64,000 nucleotides of DNA, taken from assembly GCA_904395335.1 (NCBI GenBank), contig CAJFNR010000004.1, forward strand, positions 1 to 64,000, in the 5' to 3' direction. The position numbers were made by a program, and so were the translations under genes. Under the pieces are notes generated by a model. That model saw only the letters and a program-made list of their open reading frames with translations, was not told the DNA's origin and made no database searches. This stretch comes from Candidatus Avimonas narfae. GTDB lineage: Bacteria; Bacillota; Clostridia; Oscillospirales; Acutalibacteraceae. Below, piece after piece: positions 8,271 through 17,080 of the stretch. Position 1 is the stretch's first letter, and the number at the start of each line of letters is the position of its first letter.

Positions 8271-9491
8271 ATGTCACACAACAGTAAAAGAGGACACCGG
8301 CTGATGGCGCTGGCGGTGGTATGCGCGCTCAGCCTTTCCCTGCTGACAGGCTGCCAGCAGACGCAAACAACCGAGGAGACCGGGTCCACCACCGGGGACG
8401 GGACAACAACTGCCGCCACCACGGCCCCGACTAAGCCGGAACCGCTGGGAGACTATACGCAGCGCACCCTGGCCCTTACGGAGGTAACGGAAGGCCTCCG
8501 TTATGACGGGAGGGTTACCCCGTTGGACGATCGGGTGGGTATCGACTGGACCTATTCCGGTTTTACTTTTCGCGCGGACTGTCAGGGGGATATTCAGGTG
8601 ACGATGAAGGCGGTGAATATCTCCAACCCCTCCTATGTGGTGGCCGTGCTGGACGGGGAGACGCTTTCTGCTCAGGACATTCTGGACCGCCGGGTGAAAG
8701 TGACGACGAAAAAGGCGTATACTGTGCTGACGGACGTGCCGGCGGGAGTACATGACATACAGCTTGTCAAGCTGACTGAGGCACAGTTGGGGCTGCTGGA
8801 TGTATATGACCTGACGATCAACGGTCAGCTGATGGAACTGCCGGAGGATGACCGACTGAAAATCGAGTTTATCGGCGATTCCATCACCAGTGGGCTGGGA
8901 AATCTGTGGAATTCCAGTATGGACCGGCAAACAAATGGGCTGGCCGATCAGGACGGCTATCACACTTACGCGGCGTTTACCGCCCGGGCACTCAATGCTG
9001 ATGCGCATGTTGTGTCCCTTTCAGGATGGGGAGTCGCCGGAGGATGGCTGACGCCGCCGGAGGATGCCGCTATCGAAAACGCTTATGGATACCGGTCCTA
9101 TTATCGCAATCACACCAGCGAACAGTGGGATTTTTCCTCCTGGCAGCCAGATATCGTGGTGATCAATTTGGGCACCAACGACAAGGGGATTCCGACGCCT
9201 GTTGACGATGAGACCCTGAAAGCTAAGGTGCTGGAGCTGTTTGCTGACATCCGGGACCATTATCCCCAGGCACAGATCGTCTGGGCCTACGGCCTGATGG
9301 GCACGGCGGGGGGATCCGTGGAGCAGGTGGTCCGGGAGTGTATGGAGGAGCGGGCAGCTCAGGGAGATGCGGTTCCCTATACTTATGTAACCCTACCTAT
9401 GGATCAGAACGGAGGCGGGGCCCATCCCAATGTTTCAGGGCAGGAGCGGGCCGGCCGGGTGCTGACAGCCGCGCTGAAAAAGCTGATATAA
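8271..9491 (+). CDS. Secreted SGNH/GDSL esterase lipoprotein, CE2-like
   Basis: This 406-residue lipoprotein probably removes acetyl groups from polysaccharides at the cell surface. The signal peptide ends in the lipobox LLTGC (Cys28), followed by a Thr-rich linker to about residue 58. A beta-sandwich domain (about 60-190) precedes the SGNH hydrolase domain, which is the CE2 acetylesterase arrangement. Catalytic motifs: GDSITSG with Ser204, NLGTND (Gly301-Asp304), and His385 in a GAHPN context. CE2 enzymes characterised elsewhere deacetylate xylan or glucomannan. The start follows AAAGGATT. It has no partner in the immediate neighbourhood but fits the carbohydrate theme of the window. Confidence 0.82.
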   Translation: MSHNSKRGHRLMALAVVCALSLSLLTGCQQTQTTEETGSTTGDGTTTAATTAPTKPEPLGDYTQRTLALTEVTEGLRYDGRVTPLDDRVGIDWTYSGFTFRADCQGDIQVTMKAVNISNPSYVVAVLDGETLSAQDILDRRVKVTTKKAYTVLTDVPAGVHDIQLVKLTEAQLGLLDVYDLTINGQLMELPEDDRLKIEFIGDSITSGLGNLWNSSMDRQTNGLADQDGYHTYAAFTARALNADAHVVSLSGWGVAGGWLTPPEDAAIENAYGYRSYYRNHTSEQWDFSSWQPDIVVINLGTNDKGIPTPVDDETLKAKVLELFADIRDHYPQAQIVWAYGLMGTAGGSVEQVVRECMEERAAQGDAVPYTYVTLPMDQNGGGAHPNVSGQERAGRVLTAALKKLI

Positions 9492-10009
9492 AACCGGCCG
9501 GTTAAGGAAGAAATTGCGTGGTGAGGCTACCCTCTGTCCGAAGCTGCCCGGTTTGCTCATTCCAACGACCGGCTGTGCCGGACGGGAATCCGGGGGATTG
9601 TTTTGAATTTCTTAGGACAGAATAGGTACCGTGAGGATACGCTTCAAGTATCTGCTAGGCAAAGGAGGGGGCTGAACTAATTTCTGACACCAATCCTTAG
9701 TCCTGGATGAACCGTCAGGCGATAGCCTATGTCCTATGTCGGTGAAATCGTAGAGACGTCCGGGGACAATACGAACTTGCTGATACTCAGCGGCGCCAGT
9801 ATGGGAGGCTTGATGGCGCTTGTTTACAGCGATATTCCCGGTATGTTTGGCTTACCGCGTGGTGCCGGGCCGGGGACACTGCGGAGGAATCAATCGCCCT
9901 ATCGCCGTATTTTTTCTTTCGCCACAGGTGGAGGGACAGGAGAATATGCCAGACAGCCGCCGGACAATTTTTTGTCCGGCGGCTGTCGTTGGTTATATGC
10001 AGACTGTGA
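9492..10009. other. Gene-free stretch with hairpins and a possible esterase remnant
   Basis: AACCGGCCGGTT just after the esterase stop is a perfect palindrome. A frame from 9729 encodes about 40 residues including SGASMGGLMALVYSD, which resembles the nucleophile elbow of an alpha/beta hydrolase, then runs into unrelated sequence. It may be a decayed gene or chance. No ribosome site supports expression. Confidence 0.35.
9952..9987 (-). terminator. Strong hairpin after the YbhN-family gene
   Basis: A perfect 16-bp stem, GACAGCCGCCGGACAA with its complement, around a TTTT loop, 22 bases beyond the minus-strand stop. No clear T run follows on the minus strand, so it may also stabilise the mRNA end. 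Confidence 0.6.
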
Positions 10010-11041
10010 CTATTCTTTTGTGCTTTCTTCTTTTTCGCCGCGGCGGCGAGGGCGGAACTGCACCACAAAAAACATGCCCACCAGAATAGGGAGGTAAAAG
10101 GTAACCATGCGCCAGAACAAAATGGCCATGTTGAGGAATTCCTCCGGCATGAAGGAGCCGAAAAGGGTATGAAAGCTAAATTCTGCCCCACCCATGGCGC
10201 CGGGCAAAGGAACAAAGGAGGACATCATGGAGACGCATGCCTGAGCGGCCAATACCGTAAAGGGGGAAGCTCCCTGAAGACCGAAAGAACGGTAAATGCC
10301 ATAAGGAATCAGGAAAAAGACGGTCAACTGAACAACACTGAGCAAGGCCATCCAGACGATCATGGAAAGGTTTTTGCGCATGATCTGAAAGCTCTCGTGG
10401 AATTGATCCAGTTCTCGGTGGATGTAGTCCATCCGGGCTTCTTTGTCCTTTATCAGACGTATCCGGGCCAGAAGGGAAACAATCCCTTCTGCCATGCGCC
10501 GGGTGAAACGGCGGAAGAAGCAGATACAGATCAGCCCGGCCATGACGGCGGCGCTGATAAAGAAGCCGATCAGAATAAGGAATCCAAAGCCGTTGATTTG
10601 TTCGGCAAAGGAACGATAATAAAACAGGAGGATCACCAGGGAATACAAGGTCAGTGTACCCTGATAGACGATGAACTTGACCAGCAGCGAAGAAGAGGCA
10701 ACCCCCAATGGGACACCGCATTTCACCATATGCACGGCCTGCATGGGTTGCCCGCCGCTGGCGGAAGGGGTGACACAGTTAAAAAACTGACCGATCATAG
10801 AGGTGTGAAAGGTGGAACCAAAGCGCTGGAGAGGATGCAGCTTCTTTACCGCCACGTGAAGAATGACCGCTTCCAGCAGCCAATAGACCGCCATCATCGC
10901 TAGAGAAGCGGACAGCCACAGCGGGCTGACGGTGGTTAGCACCTGCAGAACATTGGACAGGCCATCCACCAGGGAAATATAGACAAACAGCACCACCAGT
11001 GACAGCACAATGATAACGGCATTTAGTTTTTTCCATTTCAT
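10010..11041 (-). CDS. YbhN/MprF-type integral membrane protein (lysylphosphatidylglycerol synthase TM family)
   Basis: The 343-residue protein is almost wholly membrane-embedded, with about seven to eight hydrophobic segments. Family signatures are present: FFNCVTPSASGGQP near residues 88-101, and SSFVPLPGAMGGAE near 280-293. The related membrane half of MprF flips lipids across the membrane. Stand-alone members often accompany glycosyltransferases and are suspected lipid or glycolipid transporters, though this is not shown for this protein. It lacks the soluble aminoacyl-transferase domain of MprF. The gene lies 49 bases after the GT4 gene on the same strand, so the two form an operon and may make and move one glycolipid. 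The C-terminus is a basic Arg-rich tail. Confidence 0.8.
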   Translation of the reverse strand: MKWKKLNAVIIVLSLVVLFVYISLVDGLSNVLQVLTTVSPLWLSASLAMMAVYWLLEAVILHVAVKKLHPLQRFGSTFHTSMIGQFFNCVTPSASGGQPMQAVHMVKCGVPLGVASSSLLVKFIVYQGTLTLYSLVILLFYYRSFAEQINGFGFLILIGFFISAAVMAGLICICFFRRFTRRMAEGIVSLLARIRLIKDKEARMDYIHRELDQFHESFQIMRKNLSMIVWMALLSVVQLTVFFLIPYGIYRSFGLQGASPFTVLAAQACVSMMSSFVPLPGAMGGAEFSFHTLFGSFMPEEFLNMAILFWRMVTFYLPILVGMFFVVQFRPRRRGEKEESTKE

Positions 11042-11090
11042 ATACGGTACCAGGCCTTTCCCTGCGGAATTGCCGCCGGAACAAATGAAA

Positions 11091-12146
11091 TCATCTGCCG
11101 CGACGGGTGTTTTTGGGTTCGCTTTTTTTCACGAGACCGGAGTAAAACGAATCCCACAGGGAGAGCACATGTTCCTTGTTGTAGAACTGATGTCCGGCCC
11201 AGGAGCTGTCCGCTGCCTGCCGATAAAGCTCCGGATTGTCCCTGAGGCGGATAATTTCTTCCACAAAGCCGTCCACATCCGATGCCTTGCGGTAAAAATC
11301 GAACAGAATGTTGCGGTACAGCTCAATATCCCGCAGCAGCACGGGCAAACGGCAGTTCATCGCTTCCAGAATAATCATGGGAAACAGCTCATCATAGGAG
11401 GGCAGAAACAGCATATCGGCCAGATTATAGATCTCGTTCATTTCCCCCCGGTCGATGATGCCGGGAAACACACAGTTTTTGGGCGGGTGTTCCAGCATCC
11501 GGCTGATTTCCTCATACCCGTCGGTCATGTGGCCGAAGGAAAAGCCGCCGGCCCATATAAATTGTATGTCCGGGAGCCGCTTGGCACATTCCACAAAGTC
11601 AAAGACCCCTTTGCGCCGCTGCAACTGTCCCGCGCACATAACCGTGAAGCGGTGCGGATCCAACCCGTATTTTTTTCGCAGGCGCGGTTTGCAGTCGGGA
11701 TCCAAGGGATAGAAATCCTTGACATCGACAAAATTGGGGATGTAGGTGATTTTTTCCCGGTCGACGCCGTATGCTACCAGCCGGTCGATAAAATACGGAT
11801 TGACCACCACCAAACGGTCCATGCGTTTATAGAAAGAGATCAGATACTTATAAAATACCTTTTTGGCGATAAAGGGGAGCTTCAGGCTCTCATCCATTGT
11901 TTCGGGAAGAAAATGCACATACCCCACTGCTACGCCATGATGTTTGGCAAAAGGCTGGGACAGGTAGTAGCGGAAATTCACCGTATGGTAATGGGTAATG
12001 TCTGCCGGTTTCCATACATTTTCCCGGATAGTGAATTTGTCGGCCAGCCCTTCCCGGATCAGTCCCACCTGTTCGTCGTGGGCGGAGGCGACTCCCTGGC
12101 CTTTTACAGTAAAAGCCCTGGAAAATACATTGATGCTGTGTTTCAC
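11091..12146 (-). CDS. Family 4 glycosyltransferase
   Basis: The 351-residue GT-B enzyme probably moves a hexose from a nucleotide sugar to a membrane acceptor. Seen: the linker YIPNFVDVKDFYP, the acceptor-side TMDESLKLPFIAKKVFYKYL, the sugar-nucleotide fold VMCAGQLQRRKGVFDFVE, and the EX7E-like FPMIILEAMNCRLPVLLRDIE near the C-terminus. The GTG start at 12146 is chosen because AGGAGG (12156-12161) lies 9 bases upstream and the promoter at 12228-12256 would be transcribed into it. A longer frame to 12260 would begin upstream of that promoter. The downstream membrane partner resembles flippase-like proteins, pointing to glycolipid synthesis (diglucosyl-diacylglycerol-type enzymes look similar), but the acceptor is not provable here. 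Confidence 0.85.
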   Translation of the reverse strand: MKHSINVFSRAFTVKGQGVASAHDEQVGLIREGLADKFTIRENVWKPADITHYHTVNFRYYLSQPFAKHHGVAVGYVHFLPETMDESLKLPFIAKKVFYKYLISFYKRMDRLVVVNPYFIDRLVAYGVDREKITYIPNFVDVKDFYPLDPDCKPRLRKKYGLDPHRFTVMCAGQLQRRKGVFDFVECAKRLPDIQFIWAGGFSFGHMTDGYEEISRMLEHPPKNCVFPGIIDRGEMNEIYNLADMLFLPSYDELFPMIILEAMNCRLPVLLRDIELYRNILFDFYRKASDVDGFVEEIIRLRDNPELYRQAADSSWAGHQFYNKEHVLSLWDSFYSGLVKKSEPKNTRRGR

Positions 12147-12227
12147 ACGTGTCCGCCTCCTCATGGAATAAAACAGCCGCAGCCTGTCCAATGCCGCACC
12201 AAGGCTGCTCCCGTTTTTGCCTTTCTC

Positions 12228-12256
12228 ACTATAACAGCCCGGCGAAAGAGCGTCAA
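12228..12256 (-). promoter_or_regulatory. Promoter of the glycosyltransferase/YbhN operon
   Basis: Read on the minus strand: TTGACG (12251-12256), 17-base spacer and TATAGT (12228-12233). Confidence 0.75.
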
Positions 12257-12299
12257 GCACACTGCCGGAAACTTTATAAAATCTTCCGAATCTATCGAA

Positions 12300-14834
12300 T
12301 CATGAATGCTTTTTGTGAGAGGAATTCCGTCGGGTCAGACAAAGAATACCCTTGACGGCTTCCCCAGCAGCCAGAGGTAGAAGAGACCAAGCCGCCGCTG
12401 CTGCCGCTTCGGAGAGAGAGAGGGGATACCAGCCCACAGCGGTGAAAACGGCCGGTAGAGCGACAGGGAGCGCCGCCAACAGCAGAAACACGCCCAGGGT
12501 TACGGCTTCCCGCCAACGGAAGGAGCGAATGAGGAAAGTGCCGGAACGCTGTGTCAGGGCGGTGGTCAGGAGAGAAAACCACAATGTGACCGTGGCCGCC
12601 GTATTTCCCGCTGGATTGGACAGCAGCACAGCGGCCGCAAAGCTGGCGGCGCCAACCAATGACGGCATCAGCGGAAACCGATGGGAACGGGGAAGCATCA
12701 CGCTGCTGTCCGCCCTTCGGCCACCGAAAAGGAGCGACAGGAGTGCGCTGATTGCCAGTCCGGATACAGCCAGGGCCAAGGAATCAAACACGAGTGAGCC
12801 GGAGAGGAGGAGCCCCAGCAGAAGGGAAAGCAAGATCCCCCCTCCGCAGGAAAACAGATATCCTGCTCCCCGGCGCAGATTATCCGCAATGCCCCGGCTT
12901 TCCCGAACGGCCCCCGCCAGCGAAGCGAAGCGGCCGTCTTGCCATATCAAATCGGCGGCGTCCTTGACCGCGTCCGCACCAAAGGAGGGGCTGCATTTTA
13001 CCTCGGCTTTTTGAAACAGTGAAATATCGGCGGAAGTGGCCCCCGCCAGCGCCACATGGTTTCCCTGTGCTTTCCAGATATCCAGGAGGTTTCGTTTATC
13101 CTCCAACGACAGTCGGGAAAACACGCGACCTTCCCGAGCATCCTGTTCGCGGAGATTTTCAGAGGTGACAACGGTTTCCTCCGGAGAGGAGAGGATTCCC
13201 AGCTGGCTGCCAGCCGCCTCGGCGGCGGCCGGGGGATTGCCCGTGAACATAACCACCCGAATTCCAGCCCGTCGGAAAAGCCGCACGGCTTCCGCGGTAC
13301 CAGGGCGGGGAGCGTCAGCCATGCCGATTAGTCCCGCCAATGTCAGGTTGCTTTCCCACTCGCCGCCTCTTAGGTCGGTGGGGGCTTCTTCCAGGAACCG
13401 ATAGCCCACTGCCAGGACTTGAAGTCCCTGCTGCTCCATTTCCTCGGCGGTAAGCAGGGCGGCCCGGGTGTCGCTGGCCGTACATAGGGGAAACACCGTC
13501 TCCGGTGCCCCCTTGACGATGACCAGAGGGCGGCCGTCGACAAGATGGACTGTAGCCATGCGCTTGTGGTGAGCCTCAAAGGGAAGCTCTACCAGTTGAG
13601 GATGCTCCTGCTCCAGGATCTTTCGGGAAAAACCGTTTCGTTTTCCACAGGCCAGGAGGGCATCGTCGGCAGCGTTGGGTTGGCCGCCGCTGCATAGAAG
13701 GGAGAGACGCAACAGTGCCAGGGCCGCCTCCGGCAGCCGTCGGTTTCGGTCCGCTTTGATCAGCTGATTGCCGGCAAACAAGCGGATAACTGAAAGTCTG
13801 TCCTCCGTCAGGATACCGGATTTATCTGTGGCGAGCAGATTGACGCGGTTCAGATCCGAGACGGCGGCGAGGCGTCTCAGGATCACCCCGTCGCGCTCCA
13901 TCCGCCGGATTCCCCGGGACAGAAACACCAGCGACAGGAAGGGGAGGCCGGCGGAGGATAGGGCCGCTGCCGCTGACAGTATAGTGAAGAGAAGTTCGGG
14001 TAGAGTTGCGGAGAAAAGCAGCCCTATGGCAAGGAGCAGAATACCGGCGGCCAGGATCAAAAAGCGACCGATACGGTCCCATTTCTTCAGATGCTCCTTA
14101 AAAGGGACGGCATCTCCCTGGGAGTTCAGGGATGCCAGACGGCTTCGTTCCGTATCCTCCCCGGTTTCCACCGCTACAGCCCGGCACTCCCCCCGCAGGA
14201 GCAGGCAGCCCGCGTACAGCATATTTTCCCGTTTGTTTAGGGGGGTGATGGCTTCCGGGACGGCCTCCGAATTTTTTTCCACTGGCTGTTCGTCCCTGGT
14301 AAGCGGCGACTCATCGCACAGCAGGGAGGTTCCGTCCAGCAGCCGGCAGTCGGCGGGAATCAGATCCCCTGCCTTCAGCAAAAGGATATCCCCCGGCGCC
14401 ATTTCTTCCGAGGATATTGTCCGTTCCACACCGTCGCGGATCACACGAACTCCGGAAGAAATATCCCGCCGTCCTGCCAGATAGGCCGCGGCCCGGGCAT
14501 CCATCCCTGCCCCGCCGACAAGAATCAACAAATTGACCGCCATAAGCGAAAGCGTCAGCCTGACGGCGGAAGAAAGTTCGGCGTCGCCTCCCTGTATGGT
14601 CTGAATGATGGAAAAAGCCAGATAAACAACCAGGGCGATAAACAGCAGCAACAGGAAAGGATTGTGCAGCCGCACCCGGCAGCGCTGCAAAAAGAAGCGC
14701 CTCCCCTTTTTTGACGATCGCTGCTTCCTCAGAGCGGTACGGCGCAGAGAAGCCTGTTCTTCCGACAGGCCCGTGGCCGGGTCAGTATCCAGTTCCCGCA
14801 AAATCTTGTCCAAGGGTTCGCTGTGCCAGATCAA
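12300..14834 (-). CDS. P-type ATPase homologue with altered catalytic motifs (probable pseudoenzyme)
   Basis: The 844-residue protein has the full P2-type ATPase layout: N-terminal cation-ATPase domain, two membrane hairpins, actuator, phosphorylation and nucleotide domains (KGAPETV retained), the hinge stretch VFSRLSLEDKRNLL, and a membrane C-terminus with about six spans. Its signatures are degraded. The actuator TGES is Thr179-Arg-Asp-Glu182, DKTGTLT is Asp337-Lys-Ser-Gly-Ile-Leu-Thr, TGD is Thr531-Gly-Asn533, GDGxND is Gly598-Ala-Thr-Ser-Ala-Asp603, and the M4 PEGLP is SAGLP. The acceptor aspartate survives, but catalysis and ion binding are doubtful. The reading frame is intact over 2.5 kb, so this is not a decayed gene. 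A TTG start at 14834 is chosen for AAAGGAGG 7 bases upstream. It may have a regulatory or structural role. Confidence 0.8.
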   Translation of the reverse strand: MIWHSEPLDKILRELDTDPATGLSEEQASLRRTALRKQRSSKKGRRFFLQRCRVRLHNPFLLLLFIALVVYLAFSIIQTIQGGDAELSSAVRLTLSLMAVNLLILVGGAGMDARAAAYLAGRRDISSGVRVIRDGVERTISSEEMAPGDILLLKAGDLIPADCRLLDGTSLLCDESPLTRDEQPVEKNSEAVPEAITPLNKRENMLYAGCLLLRGECRAVAVETGEDTERSRLASLNSQGDAVPFKEHLKKWDRIGRFLILAAGILLLAIGLLFSATLPELLFTILSAAAALSSAGLPFLSLVFLSRGIRRMERDGVILRRLAAVSDLNRVNLLATDKSGILTEDRLSVIRLFAGNQLIKADRNRRLPEAALALLRLSLLCSGGQPNAADDALLACGKRNGFSRKILEQEHPQLVELPFEAHHKRMATVHLVDGRPLVIVKGAPETVFPLCTASDTRAALLTAEEMEQQGLQVLAVGYRFLEEAPTDLRGGEWESNLTLAGLIGMADAPRPGTAEAVRLFRRAGIRVVMFTGNPPAAAEAAGSQLGILSSPEETVVTSENLREQDAREGRVFSRLSLEDKRNLLDIWKAQGNHVALAGATSADISLFQKAEVKCSPSFGADAVKDAADLIWQDGRFASLAGAVRESRGIADNLRRGAGYLFSCGGGILLSLLLGLLLSGSLVFDSLALAVSGLAISALLSLLFGGRRADSSVMLPRSHRFPLMPSLVGAASFAAAVLLSNPAGNTAATVTLWFSLLTTALTQRSGTFLIRSFRWREAVTLGVFLLLAALPVALPAVFTAVGWYPLSLSEAAAAAAWSLLPLAAGEAVKGILCLTRRNSSHKKHS

Positions 14835-14896
14835 GGGACAACCTCCTTTGGTAGGAAAAGAAACAAATTGACGAATCAAGGGGATAGTCTGTTTCC

Positions 14897-14925
14897 AGTA
14901 TACACCTGGTTAAAGGGTTTGGAAA
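14897..14925 (-). promoter_or_regulatory. Possible promoter of the P-type ATPase homologue
   Basis: On the minus strand: TTTCCA (14920-14925), 17-base spacer and TATACT (14897-14902), about 63 bases before the TTG start. Confidence 0.45.
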
Positions 14926-14983
14926 GCGGAAAAACAAACACAACGGCGTTTCTTTGGGATTGTTGGCGATAATTCGCCGGCGC

Positions 14984-15012
14984 TTGTCAAACAAACCGGG
15001 ATACCGTATAAT
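14984..15012 (+). promoter_or_regulatory. Strong promoter of the 15252 transcription unit
   Basis: TTGTCA (14984-14989), 17-base spacer, TATAAT (15007-15012). It lies about 240 bases before the first gene, implying a long leader. Confidence 0.75.
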
Positions 15013-15018
15013 GGGCTC

Positions 15019-15251
15019 TAGGCTTGTGTGTGGGATAGCAAGCGATGCGGAGACAGAGTATATTGAAAGCATGGATGAAGAAGCGCCTTTAAAAGTCATC
15101 CCCTAGAGGGTCCTTTCTCTTACGAGAGAGGGTACCTGCGAAGCAGGGAGATATGTGGCAAGGTACAACCGGGAAGAAACGAGGGTTGTGCCGTCCAGTC
15201 GAACGGAAACTTTGCAAAGGGTGCGAAGGGGATTGGAGAGGAAAGATATAA
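15019..15251 (+). promoter_or_regulatory. Long structured 5' leader of unknown class
   Basis: About 230 transcribed bases precede the exporter gene and can form several hairpins. TCTCTT-ACGA-GAGAGA lies near 15117-15132, CCTGC-GAA-GCAGG near 15135-15147, and GGTACAACC pairs with GGTTGTGCC across 15161-15190. GGGAT near 15034 can pair with ATCCC near 15099, closing a multi-branched domain. The density of pairing suggests a riboswitch or other cis-regulator. It carries no terminator T run, so control would be at translation or by an unusual mechanism. I could not match a known class confidently. Confidence 0.4.
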
Positions 15252-15755
15252 ATGACGGATGGTTTGGTACAGGGTTTGACCGAATGGCTGGGAGGTTCCA
15301 TTCCTGGGGAACTGATTGCCTTTTTGATTTCTCTCCTTCCCATTTTAGAGCTCCGGGGCGGTTTGATTGCTGCCAGCCTGTTGCATGTGCCGTTGGGACC
15401 GGCATTTCTTATCTGTTACATCGGAAATATTCTCCCCATCCCTTTTATTTTGCTGTTTATCCGCCGGATTATCAACTATTTGAAAAAAACGCGTATGCTT
15501 CATGGCTTTGCCGGATGGCTGGAACGAAAGTCTGAAAAGAATAAGGATAAGGTGACGAAGTACAAGATGCTGGGACTGTTGCTTTTTGTGGCAGTTCCTC
15601 TGCCGGGAACCGGCGCCTGGACCGGCGCATTGGTAGCGGCTATGTTGGATATGCCGCTGAAAAAATCGCTGCCGGTTATCGCTTTGGGCGTACTGATCGC
15701 GGGTGTGATCATGTCTGTGATCACCTATGGCTTGGCGGCCTTGCTCAGCTGGTGA
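15252..15755 (+). CDS. Small multidrug export family membrane protein (COG2426)
   Basis: The 167-residue protein belongs to the family named 'small multi-drug export protein' (PF06695). Seen: a glycine/proline-rich first half with LPILELRGGLIAAS (about 32-45), a central basic loop (about 82-100, KSEKNKDKVTKYK), and PLPGTGAWTGALVAAMLDMP near 116-135, followed by a C-terminal span. Four to five membrane segments are likely. The family name rests on thin evidence and no substrate is known; it is not related to EmrE. The start follows GGAGAGGAAAG. The HI0933-type flavoprotein begins 15 bases after the stop, so the two are probably one operon under the 14984 promoter. Confidence 0.82.
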   Translation: MTDGLVQGLTEWLGGSIPGELIAFLISLLPILELRGGLIAASLLHVPLGPAFLICYIGNILPIPFILLFIRRIINYLKKTRMLHGFAGWLERKSEKNKDKVTKYKMLGLLLFVAVPLPGTGAWTGALVAAMLDMPLKKSLPVIALGVLIAGVIMSVITYGLAALLSW

Positions 15756-15769
15756 ACGGAGGATATTAT

Positions 15770-17068
15770 ATGGGAACATATGCGGGTATAAATGTGGATA
15801 TCGCCATTATCGGAGGAGGGGCGGCAGGTTTATCTGCCGCCGTTTTTGCCTGCCGGGAGGCGCGCCGGTTCGGCAAAACGATCCGGCTGGGGGTTTGGGA
15901 GAAAGCGCCGCGCACGGGGAAAAAGCTGTTGGCCACCGGAAACGGCACCTGCAACCTCACCAACAGCGAGGCGGCCCCTTCCCGCTATCATCAAGCAGAG
16001 CCTACTCAGCGTGGACAGGCCGTGCTGGCACAGGTACTGAAGGCTTTTCCTGCTGCAGAAGCCCGCAAATTCTTTTCATCCATTGGGGTGGAATCGGTGG
16101 AAAAAGATCGGGGCCGGGTTTACCCTCTCAGCCTGCAGGCGGGGGCGGTGCTGGATTGCCTGCGGCTGACTATGGCAGCACAGGGAGCGGAGGAGTTCTG
16201 CAGCCGGTCGGTGAATGCGCTGCTGCCTGTGAAGAAGGGGTGGCTCCTGGAGACAGAGGAAGGTACGGTACAGGCACGGAAAGTGCTGGTCTGCTGCGGC
16301 GGCGCGGCGGCGCCGGCACTGGGAGGGTCGGCGGATGGGTATTCCCTGTTGGCCCGCTTGGGACACACCCGCACCCCGCTGTTTCCCGCCATTGTTCAGG
16401 TGAAAACGGAAACCGAACTGGTGCGCTCCCTAAAAGGGATCCGGCTGGATGCCGGTGTCCGCTTTTGCCTGGATGGCCGGGAGCTGGCGGCGGAAACCGG
16501 GGAGTTGCTGTTTACGGAATATGGCGTATCGGGACCGGCGGTGATGCAGATTTCCCGCTGTGTGGGGGATTGGGAACGCCGCCGGCGGGGAAGACTCACC
16601 GTGCATCTGGACCTGTTGCCGGGCTGGAGTGCGGAGCAGGCGGAACGCTGCTTGGCAAAGCGGCGGGAGCTGGCCGGACGGACCCGGGAGGACTACCTGA
16701 CGGGATTTCTGCAAAAGCGCGTGGGACAGACGCTGCTGCGCGCAGCGGGGCTGGGACCTCTCGCCCGGCCTGCGGCGGAGCTGTCCGACGGTGAGGTGCG
16801 CTGTTTGGCGGCGCTGATGAAGGACTGGACGCTGAATGTCACCGGAACACAGGGATTCGGCGGCGCTCAGGTGACAGCCGGCGGGATTCTGCTGGAGGAA
16901 TTCGGTGCCCATACGCTGGAATCGCGCCTCTGTCCTGGCCTGTACGCTGCGGGCGAGGTGCTGGATGCGGACGGGGATTGCGGAGGGTTCAACCTGCATT
17001 GGGCCTGGGCCTCCGCCTATGCGGCGGCGCGGGGGGCGGTGGCCTCTCTGTTGAATCAGGCAGATTGA
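15770..17068 (+). CDS. HI0933/BaiN-family NAD(P)/FAD-dependent flavoprotein
   Basis: The 432-residue flavoprotein has the N-terminal FAD motif AIIGGGAAGLSAA (about 10-22), a KLLATGNGTCNLTN signature (about 50-63), a central Rossmann-like insert, and the C-terminal family motif GLYAAGEVLDADGDCGGFNLHWAWASAY with a second FAD-contacting loop. The family includes E. coli YhiN and BaiN; the latter was reported to act in bile-acid reduction in a gut Clostridium, but most members are uncharacterised. The ATG at 15770 is chosen for GGAGG 7 bases upstream; a GTG at 15752 overlapping the previous stop lacks a ribosome site. The next flavoprotein gene follows 12 bases after the stop. Confidence 0.86.
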   Translation: MGTYAGINVDIAIIGGGAAGLSAAVFACREARRFGKTIRLGVWEKAPRTGKKLLATGNGTCNLTNSEAAPSRYHQAEPTQRGQAVLAQVLKAFPAAEARKFFSSIGVESVEKDRGRVYPLSLQAGAVLDCLRLTMAAQGAEEFCSRSVNALLPVKKGWLLETEEGTVQARKVLVCCGGAAAPALGGSADGYSLLARLGHTRTPLFPAIVQVKTETELVRSLKGIRLDAGVRFCLDGRELAAETGELLFTEYGVSGPAVMQISRCVGDWERRRRGRLTVHLDLLPGWSAEQAERCLAKRRELAGRTREDYLTGFLQKRVGQTLLRAAGLGPLARPAAELSDGEVRCLAALMKDWTLNVTGTQGFGGAQVTAGGILLEEFGAHTLESRLCPGLYAAGEVLDADGDCGGFNLHWAWASAYAAARGAVASLLNQAD

Positions 17069-17080
17069 AGGAGAGACAGT

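Noticed and set aside
12147..12260. Longer N-terminus of the glycosyltransferase
   Set aside because: The start would lie upstream of the -35 element; GTG at 12146 has AGGAGG at the right distance.
15117..15147. Guanidine-II (mini-ykkC) riboswitch
   Set aside because: Only one of the two hairpins has the ACGR loop; the other has a GAA loop.
15019..15251. T-box riboswitch
   Set aside because: GGTACAACCGGG only partly matches the T-box consensus, lacks the UGGN bulge and has no terminator T run.
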